This document shows, piece by piece, positions 1 through 7,654 of a DNA stretch of 64,000 nucleotides (position 1 is the stretch's first letter; every line of letters begins with the position of its first letter). Made by a program: the position numbers and the translations under genes. Source of the stretch: Lacisediminihabitans sp040549465 (GTDB lineage Bacteria; Actinomycetota; Actinomycetes; Actinomycetales; Microbacteriaceae). The notes below the pieces were generated by a model. It ran no database searches, was not told the origin of the DNA, and saw only the letters and a program-made list of their open reading frames with translations. The stretch covers positions 1 to 64,000 of the forward strand of contig NZ_JBEPTL010000014.1 in NCBI RefSeq assembly GCF_040549465.1. Direction: 5' to 3'.

Positions 1-2
1 TT

Positions 3-80
3 GCTCTCGCCGCCGGAATCTGGCACAACTGGCTCATCGGAGCCCACCACAAACGATCTCTCATCGCCTACGACCATTAG
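3..80 (+). mobile_element. C-terminal tail of a transposase (cut by window edge)
   Basis: Reading frame 3 is open from the window edge to a TAG at 78-80 and encodes a peptide containing IWHNWLIGA and ending KRSLIAYDH. This ending resembles the tail of DDE transposases common in actinobacteria (IS982/IS5-like by memory; family not certain). Only about 25 residues are visible, so intactness cannot be judged. It converges on uppS with 11 bp between the stops. Confidence 0.42.
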
Positions 81-91
81 GACTCACTCAT

Positions 92-892
92 CTAGGCCGT
101 CGGGGCGTCGACCGCTCCGCCGAATCGTCGAGTCCGCTGCGCGTAGAGCACGACTGCCTGCCAGAGCTGTTCGCGGGTAAAATCCGGCCAGAGCGTGTCG
201 AGGAATACCATCTCCGCGTAGGCGCTCTGCCAGAGCATGAAGTTGCTCAAGCGTTGCTCGCCTGAACTGCGCACAAACAGATCCACATCGGGCAGATCGG
301 GTACGTAGAGGTGCTTTTGCAGGGTCTTCTCGGTGATGCCCGAGGGCTTCAGCCTGCCAGCTGCCACCTCCTCCGCGATGCTGCGCACGGCATCCTGGAT
401 CTCGGTGCGACCGCCGTAGTTCACGCACATGGTGAGGGTGAGCACGGAGTTGTGCGCGGTAAGACGCTCGGCGAACTGCAGTTCCTCGACGACGGAGCGC
501 CACAGCCGCGGCCGACGACCAGCCCAGCGGATGCGCACACCCCAGTCGTTCAACTGGTCACGTCGGCGGTGCAGCACGTCGCGGTTGAATCCCATGAGGA
601 AGCGCACCTCGTCGGGTGATCGGCGCCAGTTCTCGGTGGAGAATGCGTAGACGCTCAGATGCTTAACCCCGATCTGGATGGCGCCGGCCACTACGTCGAG
701 CAGCGAAGGCTCGCCGGCCTTGTGGCCTTCGATCCGCGTGAGCCCTTTGCCGTTGGCCCAGCGGCCGTTGCCGTCCATGACCAGTGCGACGTGCTCGGGA
801 ACAGCATTCTTCGGCAGTTCCGGTGGGTAGATGCCTGTCCAGTCGATCGGCCGAAAGTCAACGGCGTCCTTATGGGTCTTCTGCACACTCAC
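92..892 (-). CDS. uppS: Isoprenyl (undecaprenyl) diphosphate synthase
   Basis: Cis-prenyltransferase making the C50/C55 polyprenyl diphosphate carrier for peptidoglycan and wall polymers from FPP and IPP. The signature HVALVMDGNGRWA lies near residues 34-46, with the catalytic Asp of MDGNGR. FSTENWRRSPDEV follows, and the C-terminal signature DLFVRSSGEQRLSNF is present. Length 266 aa is normal. The GTG at 892 is chosen because it overlaps the recO stop by 4 bp (GTGA), implying translational coupling. Upstream in-frame codons would lie inside recO. It is the last gene of a recO-uppS operon. Confidence 0.95.
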   Translation of the reverse strand: MSVQKTHKDAVDFRPIDWTGIYPPELPKNAVPEHVALVMDGNGRWANGKGLTRIEGHKAGEPSLLDVVAGAIQIGVKHLSVYAFSTENWRRSPDEVRFLMGFNRDVLHRRRDQLNDWGVRIRWAGRRPRLWRSVVEELQFAERLTAHNSVLTLTMCVNYGGRTEIQDAVRSIAEEVAAGRLKPSGITEKTLQKHLYVPDLPDVDLFVRSSGEQRLSNFMLWQSAYAEMVFLDTLWPDFTREQLWQAVVLYAQRTRRFGGAVDAPTA

Positions 893-1623
893 GCTGTCGT
901 CCTCCGGTCCACGTGTTCGAGGGAACGCAGGCCACGCTCGAGATGGAACTGGGTGTAGGCGGCGACCACGCCGCTCGCCTGCGATCGCGTGCGGTCGTCC
1001 GCGGCATCCGCCGTCGCCCAGTCGCCGGTGAGCAGGGACGAGAGCAGCAGCAGGGTCTGCGGATCGAGCCGTGGCGCGCCGGGCGGAGCGACCTCGTCCG
1101 CGACCACGCCACCGAGCTGCACGACGAAGGCAGAATGCGGGCCTGGCGCTCCCGTCACAGCACAGTCGTCGAAACTCGGAGACCATCCGGCGATAGACAA
1201 GGCTCGGAGCAGGTAGGAGTCCAGGGTGAGGCTCGAACCGTGTTCCTTCTTCGCGAGGGATCGAAGCGCCCCGACGAGCAGCAGGTACTGCTGCAAGCTC
1301 GGCTCACTCTCGGTGAGTTTGTCTGCGGTCTCGACCATGGCGCTGGCGGCGGTGTAGCTGCCGTAGTCCGCGGTGATCTCCGCACCGTAGGAGCCGACGG
1401 ACTCGGCCTGGGTGACGATGTCGAGACTGCGGCCCTCGTAGAGCTGCACATCCGCCACCATGAAGGGTTCGAGCCGCGCCCCGAACTTGGAGGCGGTGCG
1501 ACGAACGCCCTTGGCGACGGCGCGGATCTTGCCGTGCTGGCGAGTGAGCATCGTGACGATCCGGTCCGCTTCACCCAGCTTGTGGGTGCGCAGCACGACG
1601 GCTTCATCACGGTAAAGGGGCAC
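889..1623 (-). CDS. recO: DNA repair protein RecO
   Basis: Recombination mediator that loads RecA with RecR in the RecFOR gap-repair pathway. 244 aa. The N-terminal OB-fold shows the usual RecO opening (YRDEAVVLRTHKLGEADRIV) and continues with GKIRAVAKGVRRTASKFGARLEPF. No Cys4 zinc cluster is visible, unlike some RecO proteins. The GTG start at 1623 has no clear Shine-Dalgarno but lies exactly 6 bp downstream of GATAAT, fitting leaderless transcription. Overlaps uppS by 4 bp. Adjacency of recO and uppS is usual in actinobacteria. Confidence 0.94.
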   Translation of the reverse strand: MPLYRDEAVVLRTHKLGEADRIVTMLTRQHGKIRAVAKGVRRTASKFGARLEPFMVADVQLYEGRSLDIVTQAESVGSYGAEITADYGSYTAASAMVETADKLTESEPSLQQYLLLVGALRSLAKKEHGSSLTLDSYLLRALSIAGWSPSFDDCAVTGAPGPHSAFVVQLGGVVADEVAPPGAPRLDPQTLLLLSSLLTGDWATADAADDRTRSQASGVVAAYTQFHLERGLRSLEHVDRRTTA

Positions 1624-1629
1624 TCATCG

Positions 1630-1635
1630 ATTATC
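1630..1635 (-). promoter_or_regulatory. -10 element of the recO-uppS operon (leaderless)
   Basis: GATAAT on the minus strand, 6 bp before the recO GTG. If transcription starts at the GTG, the mRNA has no leader. The same geometry recurs at many genes in this window. Confidence 0.5.
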
Positions 1636-1699
1636 GTCGCCGGCGCTGGGAAGCGGATGCTCGGCACACCGCAGCGCGCACCCGTGGTACTGATTGACT

Positions 1700-2401
1700 G
1701 TGAGTGCCAGCCAGTTCATCATCCCTCTCTGGGCGGACCTGCTCGCCATCGGCATCGGCGGCCTGCAGGGTGCGATGTTCGCGGCCCAGTTCCGCGACCG
1801 ACGGCTGGACCTGCTCGGGGTGGCGATCATCGGGATCGCGGCGGGATTCGGCGGCGGTCTCATCCGCGACCTGCTGCTCAACCAGGTGCCTGTTGCACTG
1901 CAACAGAACTGGTATTTGCTCGTGGCGACCGGAGCCGCACTGCTCGGCATGCTGCTCGAGCGCATCTTCTCGCGGCTCGGCAGGGTGATCACCGTGCTGG
2001 ATGCGCTCACCATCGGTATCTACTGCGCGATCGGCACCACGAAGGCCATTTCGCTCGGGCTCCCGGAGATTCCGGCGATCTTCGTCGGTTCCATTGCTGC
2101 AGTGGGCGGATCGATCCTGCGCGACATGCTGTTGAACCTGCCGATCGCCCTCATGCACGTCGGGTCGCTCTATGCAGTGGCCGCCCTCGTCGGCTCAACG
2201 AGCCTCGTCGGGCTGCTGGCTCTCGGCGTTCCGGTCTTCATCGCAGCCGCGATCTGCGTCGCCGTCACTTTCGGAGTTCGCGTGCTCGCGGTGCTCTTCA
2301 ACTGGAGCCTGCCGGAACAGAGAAGGCTCGATCAGCTGCCCAAAATAGGGTGGATGCCCAGGATCCCTAGGCTGCGAAAGCTACGGCCGCCCGGTCGATG
2401 A
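1700..2401 (+). CDS. TRIC/UPF0126-family membrane protein (YicG-like)
   Basis: About 233 aa, almost entirely hydrophobic, with roughly seven membrane segments. Two related halves each carry a glycine-rich loop ending in RD (GFGGGLIRDLLLNQ near residue 50 and AVGGSILRDMLLN near residue 140). This is the hallmark of the UPF0126 family, which is structurally related to trimeric intracellular cation channels; some members transport glycine. The start is uncertain. A TTG at 1694 is possible, but the GTG at 1700 sits 6 bp after TACTGA, close to the leaderless pattern used here. Divergent from recO; its 3' end overlaps the convergent ddl by 35 bp. Confidence 0.85.
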   Translation: MSASQFIIPLWADLLAIGIGGLQGAMFAAQFRDRRLDLLGVAIIGIAAGFGGGLIRDLLLNQVPVALQQNWYLLVATGAALLGMLLERIFSRLGRVITVLDALTIGIYCAIGTTKAISLGLPEIPAIFVGSIAAVGGSILRDMLLNLPIALMHVGSLYAVAALVGSTSLVGLLALGVPVFIAAAICVAVTFGVRVLAVLFNWSLPEQRRLDQLPKIGWMPRIPRLRKLRPPGR

Positions 2402-3356
2402 GCCGGCCCAGCAGCTCAGGGTAGGTCACGCCGACGGCGGCCCACATCCGCGGATACTGGCTGAACGCGGTGAGCCCGGGAAGCGTGTTGACCTCGTTGA
2501 GAGTGATCGCTCCGTCGGCGCCGACGAAGAAGTCGACGCGGGCGAGCCCCTCGCACCCGAGAATCATGAAGGCCAGTTTCGCAAGCTCCACCAGCTGCGC
2601 GGCGACGTCGACAGGGATTTGGGCCGGAACCTCGAGTTCCGCGCCGCCAGCCGTATATTTCGCCGTGTAGTCGAAGAACACGGTGCTGTCGGCGGTCAAC
2701 ACACGAAGTGGCGCTCCGACGATGAGCTCGCCGTCCGGCTGCTGCAGCACTCCGAGGTCGACCTCGTCTCCCTCGACAGCCCGCTGCATCAGCGCGATGG
2801 TGTCATGGCTGAGAGCGAGTTCTAGCGCGGTTGTCAACTCGTCCTCTGATGAGACTCGGCTCACACCGACGCTGGATCCTGCACGATTAGGCTTGACGAA
2901 GAGCGGGAATCCGACGGATGCCGCGAACTCGGCGGCCTCGCGCACAGTGTCGGCCGTGACGCCATGGGTGGGGATCGTCGGAATGCCGCTCGCCTCGAGC
3001 ACACGCTGGGCGAGCAGTTTGTCCATGGCCAGCGCGCTGGCCAACACCCCGCAGCCCACATAGGGCACGCCGGCGAGTTCGAGTAACCCCTGGACTGTTC
3101 CGTCCTCGCCGAAGCGGCCGTGCAGCACCGGGAAGACCACATCGATGTCGTCGAGATCGGGGAATCGGGTGCCATCTGTGGCATCGGCCAGGGCATCCAC
3201 CGATTCGACCCTGTGCCACCGGCCACCGCGATCGATGCCGAGAAGCATGGCCTCGTACTGAGCGGGGTCGAGATTCGAGGCGACGCTGCGGGCCGAGTTA
3301 CACGACACCTCGTGTTCGCTGTTCGCGCCGCCGAAGATGATTCCGATTTTCTTCAC
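2367..3356 (-). CDS. ddl: D-alanine--D-alanine ligase
   Basis: ATP-grasp ligase making D-Ala-D-Ala for the peptidoglycan stem peptide. 329 aa. The N-terminal KKIGIIFGGANSEHEVS is the family opening, and the ATP-grasp C-terminal signature NEVNTLPGLTAFSQYPRMW is intact. The GTG at 3356 overlaps the alr stop by 4 bp (GTGA), so the two genes form a coupled alr-ddl pair whose product feeds straight from one enzyme to the next. Convergent with the TRIC-like gene, overlapping it by 35 bp. Confidence 0.95.
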   Translation of the reverse strand: MKKIGIIFGGANSEHEVSCNSARSVASNLDPAQYEAMLLGIDRGGRWHRVESVDALADATDGTRFPDLDDIDVVFPVLHGRFGEDGTVQGLLELAGVPYVGCGVLASALAMDKLLAQRVLEASGIPTIPTHGVTADTVREAAEFAASVGFPLFVKPNRAGSSVGVSRVSSEDELTTALELALSHDTIALMQRAVEGDEVDLGVLQQPDGELIVGAPLRVLTADSTVFFDYTAKYTAGGAELEVPAQIPVDVAAQLVELAKLAFMILGCEGLARVDFFVGADGAITLNEVNTLPGLTAFSQYPRMWAAVGVTYPELLGRLIDRAAVAFAA

Positions 3357-4528
3357 GATGCCGCTTTCGTATCCGTGGTGAGGTGACGCCTGGCCATTCG
3401 GCCGCCGAGTCCGGTCAGTATCTCGTGAGAGATCGTACCGGTGACGTCTGCCCATTCCTGTGCGTCGGGCTCGCCCAACTCTGGCGAGCCGAGCAGAACG
3501 ACTTCGTCGCCGAGCGCCACCGGATAGTCGCCGACGTCGACGATGAGCTGGTCCATCGAGATCGCCCCGACCACCGGATGCCGCATCCCCCCGATCACGA
3601 CCTCTCCGCCGCGCGACAGCCCGCGGGGTATCCCGTCGCCATAGCCGACCGGGACCAGCACCAGGGTGGTCTCCTGTTCCGCGACGTACGCGTGGCTGTA
3701 GCTGACCCCTGTGGCCGCCGGAACCCGTCGAACCTGTACGACACGGGAGACCACCCGCATCGCGGACTCGAGACCGTGACTGCGACCGATGACCGTCTCG
3801 ATACCGTACAGGCTCGCTCCGCAGCGCACCAGGTCGTACCAGGTGTCGGGATGGTCGAGGGCGCCAGCAGAGTTCGCAAGGTGAAGGATCGCCGGCGAGA
3901 GACCGGTCGCACGTGCGACTGCGACGCCCTCGTCGAAGGCACGTTTCTGGTCGGCGGTCGATGACGGGTCGGGGTCGACCGCAAGGGCGAGGTGGGACCA
4001 GACGCCCGTCACCACCAATTCACGGGCCTCCTCGAAAGCGGCGGCGGCAGCGCATAAATCGTGCCACTGATTCGAAGGTGCGCCACCGCGAGACATTCCG
4101 GTGTCGAGTTCGAGGTGCACCTGGGCGACCACACCGGTCATTCGCGCGACGGCAGCGACAGCGTCGAGGGTTTCACGATTGGCGCAGGAGATGGTGACCT
4201 GCAGGTTCACGGCATCCGTGAGATTCGTCCAGGGATCGGCGAGCCAGCAGAGTACGGGCGCCGTGATGCCGGCTCGGCGGAGTGCCAGCGCCTCGTCCAC
4301 GGTCGCCACGCCGAGCCACTCCGCACCGGCGTCGAGAGCGGTGTGCGCGACTTCGAGCCAGCCGTGCCCGAACGCGTCGGCTTTCACCACTGCCATCATC
4401 GCGGTGCGGGTGTGGTCCCTGATCCGATGGATGTTTCGGGCTATCGCCGCGAGATCGACGATCCTGGTCGCCAGTTCGGCGGTAATGGGAGTCGTCGCGG
4501 CAGGCACGAACCTCTCTGCCGGTGTCAT
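3353..4528 (-). CDS. alr: Alanine racemase
   Basis: PLP enzyme interconverting L- and D-alanine for peptidoglycan. The PLP lysine lies in AVVKADAFGHG near residue 49. The C-terminal region carries SYSHAYV and VPVGYGDGIPRGLS, with the C-terminal beta domain complete. 391 aa is normal. The ATG at 4528 is chosen because TATTCT ends exactly 7 bp upstream (leaderless). An in-frame ATG at 4561 would add an atypical N-terminus. First gene of alr-ddl. Confidence 0.95.
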   Translation of the reverse strand: MTPAERFVPAATTPITAELATRIVDLAAIARNIHRIRDHTRTAMMAVVKADAFGHGWLEVAHTALDAGAEWLGVATVDEALALRRAGITAPVLCWLADPWTNLTDAVNLQVTISCANRETLDAVAAVARMTGVVAQVHLELDTGMSRGGAPSNQWHDLCAAAAAFEEARELVVTGVWSHLALAVDPDPSSTADQKRAFDEGVAVARATGLSPAILHLANSAGALDHPDTWYDLVRCGASLYGIETVIGRSHGLESAMRVVSRVVQVRRVPAATGVSYSHAYVAEQETTLVLVPVGYGDGIPRGLSRGGEVVIGGMRHPVVGAISMDQLIVDVGDYPVALGDEVVLLGSPELGEPDAQEWADVTGTISHEILTGLGGRMARRHLTTDTKAAS

Positions 4529-4535
4529 GATCCCC

Positions 4536-4541
4536 AGAATA
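4536..4541 (-). promoter_or_regulatory. -10 element of the alr-ddl operon (leaderless)
   Basis: TATTCT on the minus strand followed by 7 bp and the alr ATG. Fits TANNNT. No convincing -35 hexamer at 16-18 bp. Confidence 0.5.
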
Positions 4542-4593
4542 CCGACCGAGGACTGTGCCATCACCGGGCCGCGCCGCGGTGCACAATGGTCAA

Positions 4594-4846
4594 GTGGCAG
4601 ACAGCGGTATCGAGGAGTTCCAGGCCCAGCGACAGCGGCTATTCGGCATCGCCTATCGGATGCTCGGATCGGCTGTCGACGCCGAAGAAACAGTTCACCC
4701 TCTGGTTCATCGAGACCGATGGCGTGAGCATCACCGGTCTCCGTTTGACCCTCAACCCGCACAAATTGGCCTTCGCGAGAACACAACTGTCACGAATGGA
4801 CGCCCTACCCGGTCGGGCTTGTAGAACGAAAGGAATCAGGACATGA
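4594..4846 (+). pseudogene. Remnant of an ECF41 (SigJ-like) sigma factor, internally deleted and frameshifted
   Basis: From GTG 4594 the frame reads a typical ECF sigma N-terminus (EEFQAQRQRLFGIAYRMLGS.. VDAEE, about 32 residues). Near 4690 the sequence jumps to the extreme C-terminus of the same family in another frame: FIETDGVSITGLRLTLNPHKL, whose NPHKL corresponds to the NPDKL motif of the SnoaL-like domain of ECF41 sigma factors. The sigma2 and sigma4 regions, around 200 residues or more, are missing, so no functional sigma is possible. The C-terminal frame ends at TGA 4844-4846, overlapping the next ATG. The next gene is the oxidoreductase/epimerase type that ECF41 factors usually control. 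Confidence 0.78.
4788..4814 (+). promoter_or_regulatory. Possible ECF41-type promoter
   Basis: TGTCACG at 4788-4794, then 16 bp, then GGTC at 4811-4814. The ECF41 consensus known from the literature is TGTCACA-N16-CGTC, so this matches 6/7 and 3/4 with the exact spacing. A start near 4820 would leave a short leader with the ribosome site AAAGGA (4829-4834) before ATG 4843. Inference only. Confidence 0.42.
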
Positions 4847-5592
4847 CAGTAGTGCTCGTCACCGGCGGAACCGGGCAGCTCGGCGTCCCGACGGTCGGCA
4901 GACTCAGGAGCACGGGACATGACGTGCGGGTCCTCAGCAGGGAGCGAGGCGAAGGCATCGCAACCGGTGACCTCGTCACCGGCGCGGGTGTCAATCATGC
5001 ACTCGAAGGTGTGCAAACGGTTGTTCACCTGGCCAGCACCAACTCGGCGAAAGACATCGACGTCACTAGGGATCTCACCGAGGCATCGTCGCTGGCCGGG
5101 GTCGAGCATTTCGTCTTCATGTCGATCGTCGGCATCGACGACATCCCGCTCGCCTACTACAAGGTCAAGGCGGAGAGCGAGCGAATCGTTGTGGCATCCG
5201 GCGTTCCGCACAGCATCCTGCGCGCGACACAGTTCCATTCCTTCGTTGAGATGGTCTTTCGACTGCAGCGCTATCTTCCCGTGCTGTTCACGCCCGCTTT
5301 CTCCTTCCAGCCGATCGCTGTCGACGAGGTGGCGAGCCGGTTGGTCGAGTTGGTCACCGGAGGTCCTGCCGAGCGGGCGGGCGACATCGGCGGCCCGGAA
5401 CAGCTCACGGCACGCCGACTCGGCGAGCAGTGGAAGGATGCCACGGCCTCTCGCCGCGCCCTGATCCCGCTGCGGCTGCCCGGCCGCACTTTCGCAGGCT
5501 TCGCGGCCGGCCACAATCTCGTGCCGGGCGTTCCCTACGGACACGGCACCTTCGCCCACTACCTTGCCTCGACGCAGGGGGATACGGAATAG
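4843..5592 (+). CDS. NmrA-like NAD(P)-binding atypical SDR
   Basis: 249 aa Rossmann protein. The nucleotide-binding motif TGGTGQLG lies at residues 7-14; the middle holds VVHLAST and FVFMSIVGID, and YYKVKAESE follows in the position of the SDR Tyr-x3-Lys. Homologues are annotated as SDR-family oxidoreductases or NAD-dependent epimerases; the substrate is unknown. The ATG overlaps the stop of the sigma-factor remnant (ATGA) and has a good ribosome site (AAAGGA). It is the expected partner gene of an ECF41 sigma factor, now orphaned unless another ECF41 acts in trans. Converges on leuA with 23 bp between the stops. Confidence 0.85.
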   Translation: MTVVLVTGGTGQLGVPTVGRLRSTGHDVRVLSRERGEGIATGDLVTGAGVNHALEGVQTVVHLASTNSAKDIDVTRDLTEASSLAGVEHFVFMSIVGIDDIPLAYYKVKAESERIVVASGVPHSILRATQFHSFVEMVFRLQRYLPVLFTPAFSFQPIAVDEVASRLVELVTGGPAERAGDIGGPEQLTARRLGEQWKDATASRRALIPLRLPGRTFAGFAAGHNLVPGVPYGHGTFAHYLASTQGDTE

Positions 5593-5615
5593 CCGTCACG
5601 AGCCCTGTCATGGCA

Positions 5616-7376
5616 CTAGACAGCGGCGAGCTCGCGGTTGCCCGATTCCTCGCGTACCGCCCTGTTCACCGCGGAGACGACAGCCTTCAGGGATGCCGTG
5701 GAGATGTCCGCATCGATACCGACGCCCCACAGTCGCTTGCCGTTCACATCGAGCTCCACATAGGCCGCGGCCACAGCATCGCCACCACCGCTGAGAGCGT
5801 GCTCGACGTAGTCGTAGAGCTTGACCTCGACACCCTGCTCGGCCAGCACATTGAGGAAGGCCGCGATGGGACCGTTGCCGGTCGCCTCCGCGATCACCTG
5901 TCTCTCGCCGATCCGCAGTTCTGTGTGCAGCGCGATACTGCCCGACATGTCACTGGAGGTACGAGTGCTCGCCAGTTCGAAGCGACCCCACTTGGCATCA
6001 GCCTCGGCAGCGGGAAGGTACTCGTCCTGGAAGATCGCCCAGATCTGGTCGCTGGTGACCTCGCCGCCCTCGGCATCCGTCCTAGCCTGCACGACACCGG
6101 AGAAGTCGATCTGCAGTTTGCGCGGCAGGTCGAGCGAGTGATCGTTCTTCAGCAGGTAGGCGACGCCACCCTTGCCAGACTGCGAATTGACCCTGATAAC
6201 GGCCTCGTAACTGCGGCCGAGGTCCTTCGGGTCGACAGGCAGGTACGGCACGGCCCAGACGAGATCGTCGACCCCGACGCCCTTCGCTTCGGCATCGTGG
6301 GCCATCGCCTCGAAGCCTTTCTTGATCGCGTCCTGGTGGGACCCACTGAACGCCGTGTAGACGAGGTCACCGGCCCATGGACTGCGCTCAGGCACCGGTA
6401 GCTGGTTGCAATATTCCGCGGTGCGCTTGACCTCGTCAAGGTCGCTGAAATCGATCTGCGGGTCGATGCCCTGGGTGAACAGGTTGATGCCCAGCGCCAC
6501 GATGTCGACGTTGCCCGTACGCTCGCCGTTGCCGAACAGGCAGCCTTCGATGCGGTCGGCTCCCGCCAGGTAACCAAGCTCGGCCGCGGCAATCGCGGTA
6601 CCGCGGTCGTTGTGTGGATGCAGCGACAGGATGATGTTCTCGCGATGGGCGAGGCGCCGCGACATCCACTCGATCGAGTCGGCGTAGACATTGGGGGTCG
6701 CGGACTCGACAGTGGCCGGCAGGTTGATGATGACCTTGCGCTCGGCCGTCGGCTCGAAGATCTCGATCACCTGGTTGCAGATGTCGAGCGCGAACTCCAG
6801 CTCGGTGCCGGTGTAGCTCTCCGGCGAGTATTCGTAGTAGACCTCGGTCTCGGGGATCGTCTTCTCGGCGGCGCGGCAGAGACGCGCGCCCTCGAGCGCG
6901 AGATCGATGATGCCCTGCTTGTTGGTGCGGAAAACCACGTCACGCTGCAGCACACTGGTGGAATTGTAGAGGTGCACGATCGCCTGCTTCGCGCCCCTGA
7001 TCGATTCGTACGTACGGTTGATCAGCGCCTCGCGGGCCTGAGTGAGTACCTGGATGGTGACGTCATCCGGAATCAGGTTCTCTTCGATCAGGCTGCGTAC
7101 GAAGTCGAAATCCGTCTGGCTTGCGCTCGGGAAGCCGACCTCGATCTCTTTGTAGCCCATGCGTACGAGCAGGTCGAACATGATGCGCTTGCGTTCAGGG
7201 CTCATCGGATCGATGAGGGCCTGGTTGCCATCACGGAGGTCGACGGCGCACCAGCGCGGCGCCTGGGTGATGCGCTTGGCCGGCCAGGTGCGGTCGGGCA
7301 GGTCGACCGTCAACGTTTCGTGGTAAGGGCGGTACTTGTGAATTGGCATTGCAGAAGCCGTTTGTGTGTTCTTCAT
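5616..7376 (-). CDS. leuA: 2-isopropylmalate synthase
   Basis: Condenses acetyl-CoA with 2-oxoisovalerate in the first committed step of leucine synthesis. 586 aa, the long actinobacterial form. The DRE-TIM metallolyase N-terminus has DLRDGNQAL (metal Asp) near residue 46 and the metal-binding SLHPHNDRGTA. The C-terminal LeuA dimerisation/leucine feedback domain is present, ending in GIDADISTASLKAVVSAVNRA. The ATG at 7376 gives the usual start a few residues before MPIHKYRPY. The roughly 130-bp leader carries a Leu-rich leader peptide and a strong stem, so transcription attenuation by leucine is likely. Confidence 0.96.
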   Translation of the reverse strand: MKNTQTASAMPIHKYRPYHETLTVDLPDRTWPAKRITQAPRWCAVDLRDGNQALIDPMSPERKRIMFDLLVRMGYKEIEVGFPSASQTDFDFVRSLIEENLIPDDVTIQVLTQAREALINRTYESIRGAKQAIVHLYNSTSVLQRDVVFRTNKQGIIDLALEGARLCRAAEKTIPETEVYYEYSPESYTGTELEFALDICNQVIEIFEPTAERKVIINLPATVESATPNVYADSIEWMSRRLAHRENIILSLHPHNDRGTAIAAAELGYLAGADRIEGCLFGNGERTGNVDIVALGINLFTQGIDPQIDFSDLDEVKRTAEYCNQLPVPERSPWAGDLVYTAFSGSHQDAIKKGFEAMAHDAEAKGVGVDDLVWAVPYLPVDPKDLGRSYEAVIRVNSQSGKGGVAYLLKNDHSLDLPRKLQIDFSGVVQARTDAEGGEVTSDQIWAIFQDEYLPAAEADAKWGRFELASTRTSSDMSGSIALHTELRIGERQVIAEATGNGPIAAFLNVLAEQGVEVKLYDYVEHALSGGGDAVAAAYVELDVNGKRLWGVGIDADISTASLKAVVSAVNRAVREESGNRELAAV

Positions 7377-7440
7377 CGTCCTAGTGCTTTCGTCTTGGGT
7401 TGAGGATTCAGACCAACGACGCTGCGTTTAATCAGCACAG

Positions 7441-7480
7441 GCCGCGACGAGTGAGGCCTGGGGTTAGGACTCGTCGCGGC
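7441..7480 (-). promoter_or_regulatory. leuA leader stem-loop (attenuator candidate)
   Basis: A perfect 12-bp stem (GCCGCGACGAGT at 7441-7452 with its complement at 7469-7480) and a 16-nt loop. Its 5' arm in the transcript is the last part of the leader-peptide ORF, and the leader stop codon (7464-7466) sits in the loop, so ribosome position would decide whether it folds. No T-run follows directly, so whether this is the terminator or the competing stem is open. Confidence 0.6.
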
Positions 7481-7505
7481 AGCTAAGGAGAAGCAGACCG
7501 AACAC
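7464..7505 (-). CDS. leuL: leuA leader peptide (Leu-rich)
   Basis: A 13-codon ORF, GTG start 7505-7503, TAA stop 7466-7464, encoding MFGLLLLSCRDES. The four consecutive leucine codons CTG CTT CTC CTT are the signature of a leucine attenuation leader. It is preceded by TAACCT exactly 6 bp upstream of the GTG with a TGC extension (an extended -10), so the peptide would be translated from the first base of the mRNA. It lies 88 bp before leuA and overlaps a strong stem. The symbol is by analogy; expression is inferred. Confidence 0.72.
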   Translation of the reverse strand: MFGLLLLSCRDES

Positions 7506-7511
7506 TCTTTC

Positions 7512-7517
7512 AGGTTA
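7512..7517 (-). promoter_or_regulatory. -10 element of the leuA leader
   Basis: TAACCT on the minus strand with TGC directly upstream (extended -10) and 6 bp to the leader-peptide GTG. No clear -35, which an extended -10 can tolerate. Confidence 0.55.
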
Positions 7518-7543
7518 GCACCGTCGTGAGCGCGGCACAGTCC

Positions 7544-7633
7544 CCTTCGGAAATTCAGGACTGTGAACGCGGCCGAGGCTCGGAGATCAGCAATTCGACA
7601 CCTGAGCGAACCAAAGTCCTGAATTTCCGAAGG
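7544..7633. repeat. Palindromic repeat element, copy 1 (90 bp)
   Basis: Perfect 19-nt inverted arms, CCTTCGGAAATTCAGGACT at 7544-7562 and its complement at 7615-7633, flank a 52-nt centre unlike that of any other copy. It lies 21 bp beyond the stop of the MprF-like gene and upstream of the leuA leader. Confidence 0.9.
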
Positions 7634-7654
7634 CAAAGGCAAAGGCGAAGGCGA

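Noticed and set aside
784..2370. 528-codon open frame on the plus strand
   Set aside because: It runs antisense through recO and out of frame through the TRIC-like gene; low-complexity Arg-rich translation with no family resemblance. High-GC shadow.
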